From positions 248,001 to 312,000 of the forward strand of contig JADJXR010000001.1 of the NCBI GenBank assembly GCA_016710285.1: 64,000 bases of DNA. Reading direction: 5' to 3'. Each line of letters starts with the position of its first letter. Within the stretch, counting starts at the first letter, position 1. Below the pieces are notes generated by a model, which searched no databases, was not told where the DNA came from, and saw nothing but the letters and a program-made list of their open reading frames with translations. The position numbers and the translations under genes were made by a program. Positions 45,143-54,126 of this stretch are shown in pieces. This stretch comes from Chlorobiota bacterium (GTDB lineage Bacteria; Bacteroidota; Ignavibacteria; OLB7).

Positions 45143-45616
45143 ATGTCGGAAGTAATCTACCTAACGCGCGAACGGATGCGCGAACTTGAAGACGAACTTC
45201 GGGAACTGAAGACCGATAAACGAGCGGAGATCGCCCAGAAGATCGCCGAGGCGCGGTCCTACGGTGACTTGTCGGAGAACGCCGAGTACGACGCAGCCAA
45301 GGAAGCACAGGGCTTGCTGGAAGCCAAAATCTACCGGATGGAGCAGATGATTGGCCGCGCTCGCGTCATCGAGGCGGGGAACGTGCCGAACGATAAAGTC
45401 TATATCCTTAGCACCGTGAAAGTGCTGAACCGCAAAACGAATAGGACCACGGAATACCTGATGGTCTCGGCCGAGGAATCGGACATCGAGCAAGGGAAAC
45501 TCTCGGTCACCTCCCCAATCGGCAAGTCGCTGATGGGGAAGACCGTTGGCGACGTGGTGGAAGTCAATGTTCCAGCAGGAAAGATCACGTTAGAGATTCA
45601 AGAGATACGCCGCTGA
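45143..45616 (+). CDS. greA: Transcription elongation factor GreA
   Basis: 157 residues from the ATG at 45143 (MSEVIYLTRERMRELEDELR). The N-terminal coiled coil ends with ARSYGDLSENAEYDAAKEAQ, whose acidic tip reaches the RNA polymerase active site to trigger transcript cleavage. The C-terminal FKBP-like domain is SVTSPIGKSLMGKTVGDVVEV. The start is set by GreA length; a purine-rich stretch (agaagaagcaggt) lies just before it. A palindrome lies 8-40 bp after the stop. Confidence 0.97.
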   Translation: MSEVIYLTRERMRELEDELRELKTDKRAEIAQKIAEARSYGDLSENAEYDAAKEAQGLLEAKIYRMEQMIGRARVIEAGNVPNDKVYILSTVKVLNRKTNRTTEYLMVSAEESDIEQGKLSVTSPIGKSLMGKTVGDVVEVNVPAGKITLEIQEIRR

Positions 45617-45623
45617 TAGCCAC

Positions 45624-45656
45624 GCGGCACCGATTGCCGCGGGCTATCGGTGCCGC
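45624..45656 (+). terminator. 11-bp palindrome after greA
   Basis: gcggcaccgat (45624-45634) pairs with atcggtgccgc (45646-45656), loop 11 nt. No T tract, so it may pause or protect the RNA more than terminate it. Confidence 0.45.
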
Positions 45657-45776
45657 ATCATGGCTTTGCTTGTGCTGATTCATCCCCCCCCCGCTTACCT
45701 TTTTGACAAGCATCAACAAACTTCCCTTGCACGCTGATTAAACGGAACAGGGGCTGCGAAGTCGGAGCCGGCTGTC

Positions 45777-46439
45777 ATGAGTACCACAGCTATTTCCCTT
45801 GCCGCAGCGCCCGGAAGGCGCACCATGGTTGACCTTGACGACAAACAATTGCTTGAACTGCATCGGGCCGGACAGACCGATAAGATGTTCAACGAAATGG
45901 TGCGCCGCTACCACTCGCGCCTCTATTGGGTTGTGCGTCGGATGGTGAAAGTGCATGAGGATGCCGACGACATCACCCAAGATGTCTTCGTCCGTGCTTA
46001 CCAATCTATCAACACCTTCCGCGGCGATTCAGCCCTGTTCACATGGCTCTACCGGATCGCTGTCAACCTTTCCATCAACCACCTGCGGAAACAAAAGGTT
46101 CGCAAGCTGGTTGACATTGCCGACTACATCCCCTTCCTGGGCCGCGATGCCGAGCAAGACACCGACGTGGTCCGCAAGGAGAACGTCTCCCTGATCGAGG
46201 AGGCAATCGAAAAACTTCCCCAAAAGCAAAAAGCGGTGTTCATCATGCGCTACTATGATGAGATGCCGTACGAGCAGATCTCCGCAATCTTGGGGACCAC
46301 TGTTGGCGGGCTGAAAGCCAATTTCCATCATGCCGTCAAGAAGGTGGCCGCCTACGTCCGCAAGCACCACGGATCCATCAACCTTGAAGGACTGGACCCC
46401 GATGAGTTTGTGGAGCAAGGCGACGGGAAGATGGAGTAA
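45777..46439 (+). CDS. RNA polymerase sigma factor, ECF family
   Basis: 220 residues. Sigma2 region: YHSRLYWVVRRMVKVHEDADDI, VFVRAYQSINTFRGDSALFTWL; sigma4 region: LPQKQKAVFIMRYYDEMPYEQISAIL with GTTVGGLKANFHHAV. There is no sigma3, so it is extracytoplasmic-function type, for a stress or surface regulon. The next gene on the same strand (46547) is a membrane protein with a cytoplasmic head, and is a candidate anti-sigma factor. An internal ATG at 45825 (MVDLDDKQLLELH) is also possible. Confidence 0.93.
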   Translation: MSTTAISLAAAPGRRTMVDLDDKQLLELHRAGQTDKMFNEMVRRYHSRLYWVVRRMVKVHEDADDITQDVFVRAYQSINTFRGDSALFTWLYRIAVNLSINHLRKQKVRKLVDIADYIPFLGRDAEQDTDVVRKENVSLIEEAIEKLPQKQKAVFIMRYYDEMPYEQISAILGTTVGGLKANFHHAVKKVAAYVRKHHGSINLEGLDPDEFVEQGDGKME

Positions 46440-46546
46440 ATGCCAACGATTGATATGATAGATGCTCCATGCCAAGCATAACAGAGAACGAGTGATGACC
46501 AACCAGCAACGATGAACAGCAACAGCAAGAACCATAGATTCCAGCC

Positions 46547-47017
46547 ATGAACGCACAACAGAACAGCACCATGAACCACGACCCGCTCGATCAAGAGATT
46601 GAACGCGACGTTGCCGAACTGCGGATGCTGCTTCGGAACGTTGAAGGCCCGAAGGAGCCACACCCGGCATACTGGCAGAACTTCGTGGTCCACGTTCATA
46701 ACCGCATTGATGAACGCCGCCAGCAGCGCCGCCGCCGCTCGATGATTACCGGCTGGGCCTCGGCAGCAGCTGCCGTCGGGGTGACGCTGTTTGTGATGAC
46801 CGGGGGGCTTTCATCCATCATCAACGGCGATGAACCCCATTCCCCAAACATTGCCACCACACCGGAAATCATCACCGCAGCAAGCAGTCCCCTGTACGCC
46901 GATGCCGGAAGCCGCAGCTTGGTGCTTAGCGAGGACGACGTGAAAGTGTTGAACGCCATCATCTCCGACGACGACAACGGGATGCTTGCCGCCATCGCCA
47001 ACTCCGACAGCTTCTAG
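46547..47017 (+). CDS. Membrane protein, likely anti-sigma factor of the ECF sigma
   Basis: 156 residues: a charged cytoplasmic part (about 1-65, LDQEIERDVAELRMLLRNVEG), one membrane helix (about 66-88, GWASAAAAVGVTLFVMTGG), and a small outer part (SPLYADAGSRSLVLSEDD). This shape and the position right after an ECF sigma gene, 107 bp downstream and co-directional, suit an anti-sigma factor. No zinc-finger HxxxCxxC motif is seen, so the link is by context alone. Confidence 0.6.
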   Translation: MNAQQNSTMNHDPLDQEIERDVAELRMLLRNVEGPKEPHPAYWQNFVVHVHNRIDERRQQRRRRSMITGWASAAAAVGVTLFVMTGGLSSIINGDEPHSPNIATTPEIITAASSPLYADAGSRSLVLSEDDVKVLNAIISDDDNGMLAAIANSDSF

Positions 47018-47036
47018 TAACCCCCCAAAACATAAA

Positions 47037-47081
47037 GCAGCAAGAAGGCCGATCTTGAAAAAAGATCGGCCTTCTTGCTGC
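47037..47081. terminator. 20-bp perfect hairpin between convergent genes
   Basis: gcagcaagaaggccgatctt (47037-47056) pairs with its exact complement at 47062-47081 around loop gaaaa. It ends the sigma/anti-sigma unit and lies 18 bp from the stop of the leftward gene at 47099. No T run follows on the plus side. Confidence 0.8.
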
Positions 47082-47098
47082 TTGCTGGTTGGTACCGA

Positions 47099-47962
47099 TT
47101 ACCCATTCCGTTTGCCCGATACCCCGCGACGGTAACGGCGGAACTTCTTCCCCTTCTTCCGCTTTCCGGTGCGGCGGTAACTCTGTTTCTGCTCCGTGCT
47201 TCGCGTCACGCTTTGGGCTGGCGACCCGTTGGCCGTGGGGGATTGTTGCGTTGCGGTTGCGGTCGCAACAGCGGATTCCTTCCCCGAACTCTTCTTTCCT
47301 TTTTTCTGCTTCGTTCCCGCTGCCGCCGAAGACGCAATGGTTGGCGGATCCACTAATCGCGGAGCATCAATCGGCTGCAGCCCAATCACCGGGTGAAGTG
47401 CCAGGCGGTTTGTGGCCATCCACTTTTCGTGATTCAATACTTCGTACAGCCCCACACCCGTCACCGCCACCAGAACTGGCGAAGCAACGCTATCGGTGGG
47501 GTTGCCAACGCTGGCGCGGATCCATTCACGAACCGCCCGGTACATCTCTGCACGGGGGGTTGCGGCAATCTCCGGGCAGTTGGGATCGGGGATCAGCGCG
47601 GGCATGGAATGCGTGCCGGAGGGGTCGCGTAGATAGAGCCGAAAATTGCCGTCGTTATCAAGGGCGTACCCGCAGAGCAAGGCATCCACCGAGTAGATGT
47701 TCCGCTCGTATGGCTGGCGCGGCATAAACTCATCGGCCACCACACGCGGCAGTTGCCCAAGGTTGCCGATGCTGGTCAGCCCGGCGCGGGTGAAGTTGAT
47801 CATGGCGGTGTCGTCATCGGCCAAGATTTTTTGCGCCCATCGCTCGCGCCCGCACTGCCGCACCACCCGCCCCGTTTCGTTTGCCAATTGCGCCAGGACC
47901 CACGACACCGGCAACCCTACCGTTGCCAGCACCATTGCCGCAATCCTCCAAGTTGTCTTCAT
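47099..47962 (-). CDS. Secreted protein with a basic low-complexity tail, unknown function
   Basis: 287 residues with a signal peptide (about 1-24, AAMVLATVGLPVSWVLA). The middle (about 25-205) has four Cys and beta/alpha text (ILADDDTAMINFTRAGLTSI, YRAVREWIRASVGNP). The last 75 residues are Lys/Arg/Ser/Thr-rich and disordered (TKQKKGKKSSGKES, then TGKRKKGKKFRRYRRGVSGK), which could bind polyanions such as DNA, RNA or surface polysaccharide. No family recognised. Confidence 0.65.
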   Translation of the reverse strand: MKTTWRIAAMVLATVGLPVSWVLAQLANETGRVVRQCGRERWAQKILADDDTAMINFTRAGLTSIGNLGQLPRVVADEFMPRQPYERNIYSVDALLCGYALDNDGNFRLYLRDPSGTHSMPALIPDPNCPEIAATPRAEMYRAVREWIRASVGNPTDSVASPVLVAVTGVGLYEVLNHEKWMATNRLALHPVIGLQPIDAPRLVDPPTIASSAAAGTKQKKGKKSSGKESAVATATATQQSPTANGSPAQSVTRSTEQKQSYRRTGKRKKGKKFRRYRRGVSGKRNG

Positions 47963-48081
47963 GCATCCTCCTGCTGCAACGTTTCTTCGGAATGCTTCGG
48001 GATGGGGGCTGGAAATTACTTTGGCTGGCGTTCACAACAAACCGGGATTACTCACTCCCTTTCCCCCACCTCCCGCGCCGC

Positions 48082-48459
48082 TCACGCCTGCTCGTGAAGT
48101 TCCTCGCGGACAAGCATCAGGATTGCCGGGTGGGGGACAATCACATATTGCTCCCCTTCGTACTCCACCTCGATGGCCTCGTTCCGTAGGAACAGTGCGT
48201 AGTCCCCTTCCTGGGCTTGCAACGGCATATACCGCAGTAATTCCCGCTGGGGTGCCCAGGGTTCGTCGTCGTTGTAGTTGGGGTTGGGGATTGGATACCC
48301 CGGCCCCACTTTTACGATATGCCCGGCCTGAATCTTTTCGCGCTCGGCAACGCCCGGCGGAAGGAACAACCCGTGCGGGGTTTTCTCGCTCTCGTTCTCC
48401 AAGCGGATCAACACCCGATCCCCCACAACAAGAATTGTACGTTCTTTGCGAACCATCAT
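48082..48459 (-). CDS. GroES-like (chaperonin 10 fold) protein
   Basis: 125 residues; ATGs at 48459 and 48456 (MMVRKERTILVVGDRVLIRL). The opening VVGDRVLIRLENESEKTPHGLFLPP and VAEREKIQAGHIVKVGPG follow the GroES beta-barrel, including a region where the mobile loop sits. Instead of the rest of GroES it continues with a longer inserted loop (PNYNDDEPWAPQRELLRYMP) and VEYEGEQYVIVPHPAILMLV. No groEL lies beside it, so it is a second, diverged Cpn10-like protein rather than the main co-chaperonin. Confidence 0.75.
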   Translation of the reverse strand: MMVRKERTILVVGDRVLIRLENESEKTPHGLFLPPGVAEREKIQAGHIVKVGPGYPIPNPNYNDDEPWAPQRELLRYMPLQAQEGDYALFLRNEAIEVEYEGEQYVIVPHPAILMLVREELHEQA

Positions 48460-48560
48460 GCGGCTGATATTTGGTTGAATGTTGATTGATGCTGTTTGCC
48501 TCTCTCTCCCTCTTTCCATCACCCTCTCCCCACTTCTTTTCTTCCCCCTCCTCTACTCAC

Positions 48561-49292
48561 TCAATTTCGGAACCGGCCATTCCGCAGCAGCGATGCGCTT
48601 GCAAGCTCCAGCCGTGTCAGCACGGCGGTTCGGTTTTGCACACGCCGCTTCAGCTCATCCATCCGCGCAGTGATGTGGGCGGCATCGGCAAGGTGGCGGG
48701 CAAGGCGTAGCGGCTCGCATTGCTGCAACTCTCCAATCCGCCGGTGCCATTCCTCCTCCTCGGCTTCCTCCAACCGTTCGCGGCGGGCAAGCGATAGCAG
48801 CGGCTGCACCAACTCATGGAGTTCCGTCAATGCCACCACATCCAGCCGCCCGTAGGCATCGCAGGCAAGGGTTAAGGTTTCTTGTTCGCGGCGGCGGCGG
48901 GCGGGGTCCGCAATTCCAACGATCGCCTCGGCAACGTCGGCAAGCAAGCAGTAGCACTCGCGCTCCTGCTCCGCTTGGTAGCGGAATTCCTTTGCCGAAC
49001 GGATCGCCATCCGCAACCCCTCCATTCCCTGATACTCGTTTGCAGCGGCCTCGTGGGCGGCGTGCCGGATGTCCCCTTCCAGCTCGGGAGTCATCGGGCG
49101 ATTCCCCGCAAACGATTGCTCCAGTAAACGGATCAAATGCCCGGCGGAAACCACCTCGGCCCGCAGTGCCAGCAGGTCGTACTCCAAATCGCCAAAAATC
49201 CGGTAATACCGCCGCGCAATCTCCGGCCCCACAAACCGCACGGTCCGAACATAGATCAGTAAAGGATCGGATATCAAGGAGGTTGTTGGCAT
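48561..49292 (-). CDS. Helical protein of unknown function
   Basis: 243 residues from the ATG at 49292 (MPTTSLISDPLLIYVRTVRF). Almost wholly alpha-helical and rich in Glu/Arg/Leu, with likely coiled coils (EFRYQAEQERECYCLLADVAEA, RRERLEEAEEEEWHRRIGEL). No membrane segment, signal or motif. Same strand as the GroES-like gene and about 100 bp upstream of it, so possibly co-transcribed. I do not recognise it. Confidence 0.6.
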   Translation of the reverse strand: MPTTSLISDPLLIYVRTVRFVGPEIARRYYRIFGDLEYDLLALRAEVVSAGHLIRLLEQSFAGNRPMTPELEGDIRHAAHEAAANEYQGMEGLRMAIRSAKEFRYQAEQERECYCLLADVAEAIVGIADPARRRREQETLTLACDAYGRLDVVALTELHELVQPLLSLARRERLEEAEEEEWHRRIGELQQCEPLRLARHLADAAHITARMDELKRRVQNRTAVLTRLELASASLLRNGRFRN

Positions 49293-49519
49293 GGCGGTAA
49301 AATACAGGATGGAGGGTGAAGGATGAAAAGAATCTCCCCCCCAATTCTTTCCTCTCAGCTTTTTTATCACCCCACCCACGCGCCGTAAGATGCCTATCCA
49401 CCGTTCATAAGACGCTCCCGATAGATTGTTCCCATGCTGCAACAGCAGCCGCCCCACGGGGCACGAACGGAACCTACACGAGTATCACAACAACCTTCAA
49501 ACTATCTGGGAACAACGCC

Positions 49520-50152
49520 ATGACCTTCATGCTGAAACCACTGCTCGCCACACTGGCGATTGCCTGCGCCGCCACCTTCCTTGCCTCCTGCGATGCCTTG
49601 CAAACGCTGGCTCCGGCGGTGCAAAACGCACGAAATTTCGTCTTCCATTACAAGGAGCTCCCCAGCTCCATGACCATGAATCAAGCGATTACTGCGATGA
49701 TGACCCACTCCAGCACGGTGACATCAAACACCACCGAATACCGTGGGAACAAGGAAAATAACACAGCATTCTTCCGGTTGCGGATGCTTCAGCCTGGGGG
49801 AAATCCATCGGGAGGACAACTAGAGGTTCGGGCATTCGACGCAACCACACGCACCCTTGATCCCAGCTTCTCCCCGGGAGCGGTGGGCCTAACACTGGAT
49901 ATTCAGCCGTTGCCGCAGGTTGGTACCGAGGTGATGCTGGGGAATGCCACCATGCAGTTTGTTGCGCAAAACACCCTGACGGAGTTCGTGAACAACAACG
50001 ATCCCAACAGCTACTTCCGGCTGACCCTGACCGCAGTTGACCTAACGAACAACACGGCATCGGGGGTGTTCGAGGCAATAGTCCGCGATCCTGCGTCTGG
50101 AAGAATGTTTGCCATCACCGATGGTGAGTTTCACATGAATATCAGCCAGTAG
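49520..50152 (+). CDS. Lipoprotein of unknown function
   Basis: 210 residues from the ATG at 49520 (MTFMLKPLLATLAIACAATF); lipobox LASC about residue 24, so an anchored lipoprotein. The mature part is beta-rich and carries FRLRMLQPGGNPSGG, VGLTLDIQPLPQVGTEVMLGNA, and a last strand EAIVRDPASGRMFAITDG, which look like an all-beta domain. It precedes the two-PDZ protein on the same strand with 185 bp between. No family name. Confidence 0.7.
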   Translation: MTFMLKPLLATLAIACAATFLASCDALQTLAPAVQNARNFVFHYKELPSSMTMNQAITAMMTHSSTVTSNTTEYRGNKENNTAFFRLRMLQPGGNPSGGQLEVRAFDATTRTLDPSFSPGAVGLTLDIQPLPQVGTEVMLGNATMQFVAQNTLTEFVNNNDPNSYFRLTLTAVDLTNNTASGVFEAIVRDPASGRMFAITDGEFHMNISQ

Positions 50153-50337
50153 CCAACGCCATTGGCCAAGCCGCCACTTGCCCGATGCAGCAGAACGCGC
50201 CGTGCTGCATCGGGCAATCGCGCAGAAGCAATCACAAAGAAAAAAAATCATGCCGGAACATCTCCACCCCCCTCCCGTCCCAACGGAACTTCACGCAAGC
50301 ACTGCTGAACAACATACCTTTTGGAGGATTCCGAACC

Positions 50338-51690
50338 ATGAAACAACGTCTTTTGCTTCTGCTATCGGCTGGGCTGGTCTCCGGCTCGATTGCCATCCAC
50401 GCACAACAAACCGCAACCGCCGAACTTGACGTGGCCGACACCGCCACGCGCATTGAACGCCCCCACCGCCTCTCCGTTCGGACGTTTGGCGGCGGAAGCT
50501 ACCTCGGGGTCCAGATTGAAGAAGTCACCCCCGACAAAGCCAAGGAGATGGGATTGAAAGAAGAGTACGGCGTGGTTATCAGCAAAGTGATGGAAGGAAC
50601 CGCTGCCGAAAAAGCCGGATTGCTGGCCAACGATGTGGTGGTTGGCTGGAACGACAGCCGCGTGGAAAGCACCCGCCAACTGACACGGCTGATTCGCGAA
50701 ACCCCGGCAGGCCGCACCGTCCGCATCGGAATCGTGCGCAACGGGTCGCCAATGACCATCAACGCCACGATTGGGAAGCGCGAACAAGGGATATTCGAGA
50801 GATTCGAGATGGAAGGCATGAACCTGGATTCCACCATCGGCGAATCGCTGAAAAATTTGAAAGGCTTGAAAGAATGGAAAGGGATGGAAAACCTTGAGGG
50901 GCTGAAAGGCTTGGAAAACCTGAAAGACTTCAACATTAGAATTGACACCGCCTGGAGCTTCGACACCACAATGCCGGGTGGCTGCCACAGCTTCAACTTC
51001 GGGTGGTCCGGTGCCCCGGAAATCGCGTGTATGCCTTTCGGCTCAGGCCGCCCACGCTTGGGGGTCCAGATGCAAGACCTTACCCCGCAGCTTGCCAAAT
51101 ACTTCGGTGCCGACAGAAACAGCGGCGCGTTGATCAGCGAAGTGGTGGACAGCTCCGCCGCCGAACGCGCAGGACTGCTGGCCGGCGACATCATTCTGGC
51201 AGTTGATGGGAAGCCCGTAAACAACCCCAACGATGCCGCACGAATGATCCGCGAACACAACGAAGGAACCGTTGAACTCCGAATCCTTCGCGACCACCAG
51301 GAACGGACCATCACCGCAACGCTGGAGAAAGCTCCGGCAATGGAAAACCACCTGCTTCCCCGGCCCGATGGCGACCGCCGGATGCGCAGATTCCATTTCA
51401 AAGGGGGAAAGGGTCCGCGCCAGTTTGAGATGTTTTTCTTTGGGCCGGAGATAATGGCACCGAACGATGAAGATGCCCCAATGGCACCGCAGCAGCCGAT
51501 TGCGCCCGCTCCAGAAAGCGACATGGAGTTCAGCAGCATCCTTCCGCCCGGAGCGTTGCAGCACCTTGCACGAATCATGACCGCCCCAGCCACGCCACAG
51601 TTGGAAGATGCCCAGTTCCAGTTCCCGCTTCCCCCAATCCCTTTGATGGTCCCGCCAGCAGGGAACCAGAGCAAAGCGGTGCAGCTTTAA
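50338..51690 (+). CDS. Secreted protein with two PDZ domains
   Basis: 450 residues from the ATG at 50338, with GGAGG 11 nt upstream and a signal peptide (about 1-23, ending IHAQQ). PDZ 1: YLGVQIEEVTPDKAKEMGLK, GVVISKVMEGTAAEKAGLLAND; PDZ 2: RLGVQMQDLTPQLAKYFGAD, ALISEVVDSSAAERAGLLAGD. Between them a Leu/Lys-rich stretch has repeating GLKxL and ENL units (residues about 165-190). The C-terminal 100 residues are Pro/Gln/Met-rich and disordered. No protease domain is present, unlike DegP, so it may be a scaffold or regulator of a periplasmic protease. Confidence 0.88.
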   Translation: MKQRLLLLLSAGLVSGSIAIHAQQTATAELDVADTATRIERPHRLSVRTFGGGSYLGVQIEEVTPDKAKEMGLKEEYGVVISKVMEGTAAEKAGLLANDVVVGWNDSRVESTRQLTRLIRETPAGRTVRIGIVRNGSPMTINATIGKREQGIFERFEMEGMNLDSTIGESLKNLKGLKEWKGMENLEGLKGLENLKDFNIRIDTAWSFDTTMPGGCHSFNFGWSGAPEIACMPFGSGRPRLGVQMQDLTPQLAKYFGADRNSGALISEVVDSSAAERAGLLAGDIILAVDGKPVNNPNDAARMIREHNEGTVELRILRDHQERTITATLEKAPAMENHLLPRPDGDRRMRRFHFKGGKGPRQFEMFFFGPEIMAPNDEDAPMAPQQPIAPAPESDMEFSSILPPGALQHLARIMTAPATPQLEDAQFQFPLPPIPLMVPPAGNQSKAVQL

Positions 51691-51959
51691 TAGAGATCAT
51701 GCCGGGAACGTCGCCACCAATTCCCCAAAACGGTGGTGTTGTTCCGGCAGTGTTTGCCTCGGATTTCTTTCGCCCCATTTTGCATCTGTCTGAACTCCCA
51801 TGCGCCCAATCTGTGGCCTCCCTGTGGTTTATAATTAACGGCTCCCTCCGGATCACCACAGGGAGGTACAAGGGTGGGGCAAACGGGAAACGGACTTATG
51901 GACAACCACCGTTGAACAGGAAGCGGCACTGGCGAGCAAATCGCCAGTGCCGTTTTTTT
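51691..51959 (+). ncRNA. Candidate small RNA or 3' region with strong terminator
   Basis: A TATAAT sequence (51830-51835) lies inside a long inverted repeat (cctccctgtggt 51817-51828 / accacagggagg 51855-51866). About 90 nt further is a perfect intrinsic terminator: cggcactggcga (51924-51935) / tcgccagtgccg (51941-51952) with T7. No ORF fits between. It may be an independent transcript of roughly 110-120 nt or the tail of the PDZ mRNA. The TATAAT match is not the host's usual TAnnTTTG box, so the promoter is doubtful; the terminator is firm. Confidence 0.4.
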
Positions 51960-52017
51960 GGTATCCATTGCCGCATCTATTTCCGCGTCGGGATCATACC
52001 CCGGCGGAGCCTGTTTT

Positions 52018-52509
52018 CTACATCTGCATAATTTTCTCGGCATCCAGCATGATGCTTTTCAGGATTTGGGCGGCCATTGCTGGCGTGGTGGATTTCTCGA
52101 ACTGGCGGAGCTTCAACTCCATCTGCCCGATAAGCCGCTCCAGCTCACTACTTTGCTTCCCTCCTTTCTGCACTCCATTGTGGTAGGCGTTGCGAAGCAG
52201 GCCGATAAGCCCTTTCAGCTTTGGCGGATCCGGCTGCGGGTCAAAGCCTTTTGCTTCCCCCGGGCGGAGTTGGTGACCTGGTGGCTCCGGTTGGGGGTTG
52301 AATCCTTTCATCGCCCCCGGGTTCAGGAATGGCTGGATCATCTCCATAATCTCCTTGGTGGCTTTCTGAACCGCCGGCAGGCATCCCTCTCCCGATTGCG
52401 CCACCGCGCTGGGCGTGCCAACGCCGATGCCAAGTATCGCTGCGGCTGCGATTGCCAGAACGGTCCGTTTCATTCCCCCTTTCATTCTTGTTTTCATTCT
52501 TGCTTTCAT
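52018..52509 (-). CDS. Small secreted protein with repeated NPQPEPP/DPQPDPP motif
   Basis: 163 residues; AAGGAG precedes the ATG at 52509, which supports that start. Signal peptide about 14-37 (RTVLAIAAAAILGIGVGTPSAVA). The mature N part carries two copies of a Phe-x-Pro-Gln-Pro-x-Pro-Pro motif (GFNPQPEPPG and GFDPQPDPPK) about 18 residues apart. The rest is helical (ERLIGQMELKLRQFEKS). This motif is seen in many uncharacterised secreted proteins, and I know no function for it. Confidence 0.65.
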   Translation of the reverse strand: MKARMKTRMKGGMKRTVLAIAAAAILGIGVGTPSAVAQSGEGCLPAVQKATKEIMEMIQPFLNPGAMKGFNPQPEPPGHQLRPGEAKGFDPQPDPPKLKGLIGLLRNAYHNGVQKGGKQSSELERLIGQMELKLRQFEKSTTPAMAAQILKSIMLDAEKIMQM

Positions 52510-52840
52510 GGTTGCTCTCCTTGCTCAGATATAATGTGATTGCTTTTTTATCGCCGGACGTGTGCTGCGATTTGTGTTGCTACCAATCTACAGGCCGCAG
52601 CTGGCGGTTAGTGGGGAAGCGATTTTCGGTTTGGACAGCCTTCGATTTGGGCAATGGCAGGCAAGGGGGTTATCGCAGATTTTTTTCCGGTGGTGATGGG
52701 TTCCATGGTGGGTTCCGCTCCCAAACGTTCCGCTGCCAAACTTTCACATACGGCATTGCCTTCCGGCTTCCTATCTTCGCCGCCAGTGTGCGAAAATCCT
52801 GTTCGCAGATAACGCTCATATCCAAGAAGAGAACCAACCC
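52510..52840. other. Divergent intergenic region upstream of pfp
   Basis: About 330 bp between leftward 52509 and rightward 52841. It holds a near-perfect tandem of 15 bp (gttccgctcccaaac 52712-52726, gttccgctgccaaac 52727-52741) and a TATCTTCG at 52772-52779, one base off TAnnTTTG, that could be the pfp promoter. No convincing gene is seen. Confidence 0.4.
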
Positions 52841-54007
52841 ATGAAGATCGGCATCCTAACTGGTGGCGGCGACGTGCCAGGGCTGAATCCCTGCATCAAA
52901 GCGGCAGTCTACCGTGCAATTGATGAAGGCTACGAAGTGGTGGGAATCCGCCGGGGGTGGCGCGGGCTGCTTCACTACAACCCCGACGACCCCGCCACCC
53001 ATGCTGCCAATGTTATCCCGCTGGATAAGCAAACCGTCCGCACGATTGACCGCACCGGCGGCACCTTCCTGCACACCAGCCGGACCAATCCCAGCAACGT
53101 GAAATTTTCGGAGGAACCGGAATTCCTCCGCGACCCAAATCACCTAACCGAAGAATCGCAGGACCCACGCCCGCGTGATTTCACCCCGCACGTCCTGAAA
53201 AATCTGGAGCATCTGGGGATCAACGTCCTGATTCCAATCGGAGGGGACGACACGTTAAGCTACGGCGAGCGGCTGCACCGCGAGGGGTTCCCGGTGGTGG
53301 CGATTCCGAAAACGATGGACAACGACGTGTACGGGACCGACTACTGCATCGGATTCGGAACGGCGGTGACGCGCAGCGTGCAGTTTATCCACCAGCTACG
53401 GACCAGCACCGGATCGCACGAGCGGATTGCGGTGATTGAACTGTTTGGCCGCAACTCCGGCGAAACCAGCCTTATCAGCTCCTACCTTGCCGGCGTTGAT
53501 CGCGCCCTGATCTCCGAGGTTCCGTTCGACCCCGAACGCCTTGCCGAGCAAATCCTGCGCGACAAACGGGAGAACCCCAGCAACTACGCGATGGTCACCG
53601 TCAGCGAGGGGGCGCACATGATTGGCGGGAAGGTGGTGGAGTATGGCGAGCAAGATGCCTACGGGCATCGGAAATTGGGGGGGATTGGTCAGATCACCGG
53701 CGAGGCGTTGAAGCGGCTGACGGGGGAGAATATTATCCTGCAGCAAGTGGCCTACCTGATGCGCTCCGGCGCGCCCGATGCGTTGGACCTGATGGTGGCC
53801 ACCAACTTCGCCAACATGGCGGTGGACCTAATTAAAAGCGGGGCGCGGGGCCGGATGGTGGCCCTGCGTGACGGAGTTTACACCCACATTCCAATGAGTG
53901 CCATCAGCAGCGGGCTGAAACGGGTGGACGTTGATGAATTGTACGACCCCACCGAGTACCGCCCAAAAGTCCGAAGCGTGATCGGCAAGCCGATGTTTTT
54001 GTATTGA
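52841..54007 (+). CDS. pfp: 6-phosphofructokinase, PPi-dependent type by key residues
   Basis: 388 residues; phosphorylates fructose-6-phosphate in glycolysis. The PFK fold is clear: ILTGGGDVPGLNPCIKA, the site GIRRGWRGLL, IPIGGDDTLSYGERL and IPKTMDNDVYGTDYCIGFGTA, IELFGRNSGETSL. At two known selector positions it has Asp (GGDDT) and Lys (PKTMDND), where ATP-dependent enzymes have Gly, which is the mark of pyrophosphate-using enzymes. Catalytic Asp is in TMDND. So the step is probably reversible and PPi-linked. Not in an operon; the DUF3800 cassette follows. Confidence 0.92.
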   Translation: MKIGILTGGGDVPGLNPCIKAAVYRAIDEGYEVVGIRRGWRGLLHYNPDDPATHAANVIPLDKQTVRTIDRTGGTFLHTSRTNPSNVKFSEEPEFLRDPNHLTEESQDPRPRDFTPHVLKNLEHLGINVLIPIGGDDTLSYGERLHREGFPVVAIPKTMDNDVYGTDYCIGFGTAVTRSVQFIHQLRTSTGSHERIAVIELFGRNSGETSLISSYLAGVDRALISEVPFDPERLAEQILRDKRENPSNYAMVTVSEGAHMIGGKVVEYGEQDAYGHRKLGGIGQITGEALKRLTGENIILQQVAYLMRSGAPDALDLMVATNFANMAVDLIKSGARGRMVALRDGVYTHIPMSAISSGLKRVDVDELYDPTEYRPKVRSVIGKPMFLY

Positions 54008-54126
54008 CGAGAAAAATTGGAATTGGGGAGCAGGCTATGGATTTACTGAAAGCAGGGTGTTTTTCAGCATTTCAAGGCGCGTTCATCGATAAATCAGATA
54101 ACCGACTACAAGCGATTCTATAGGCT

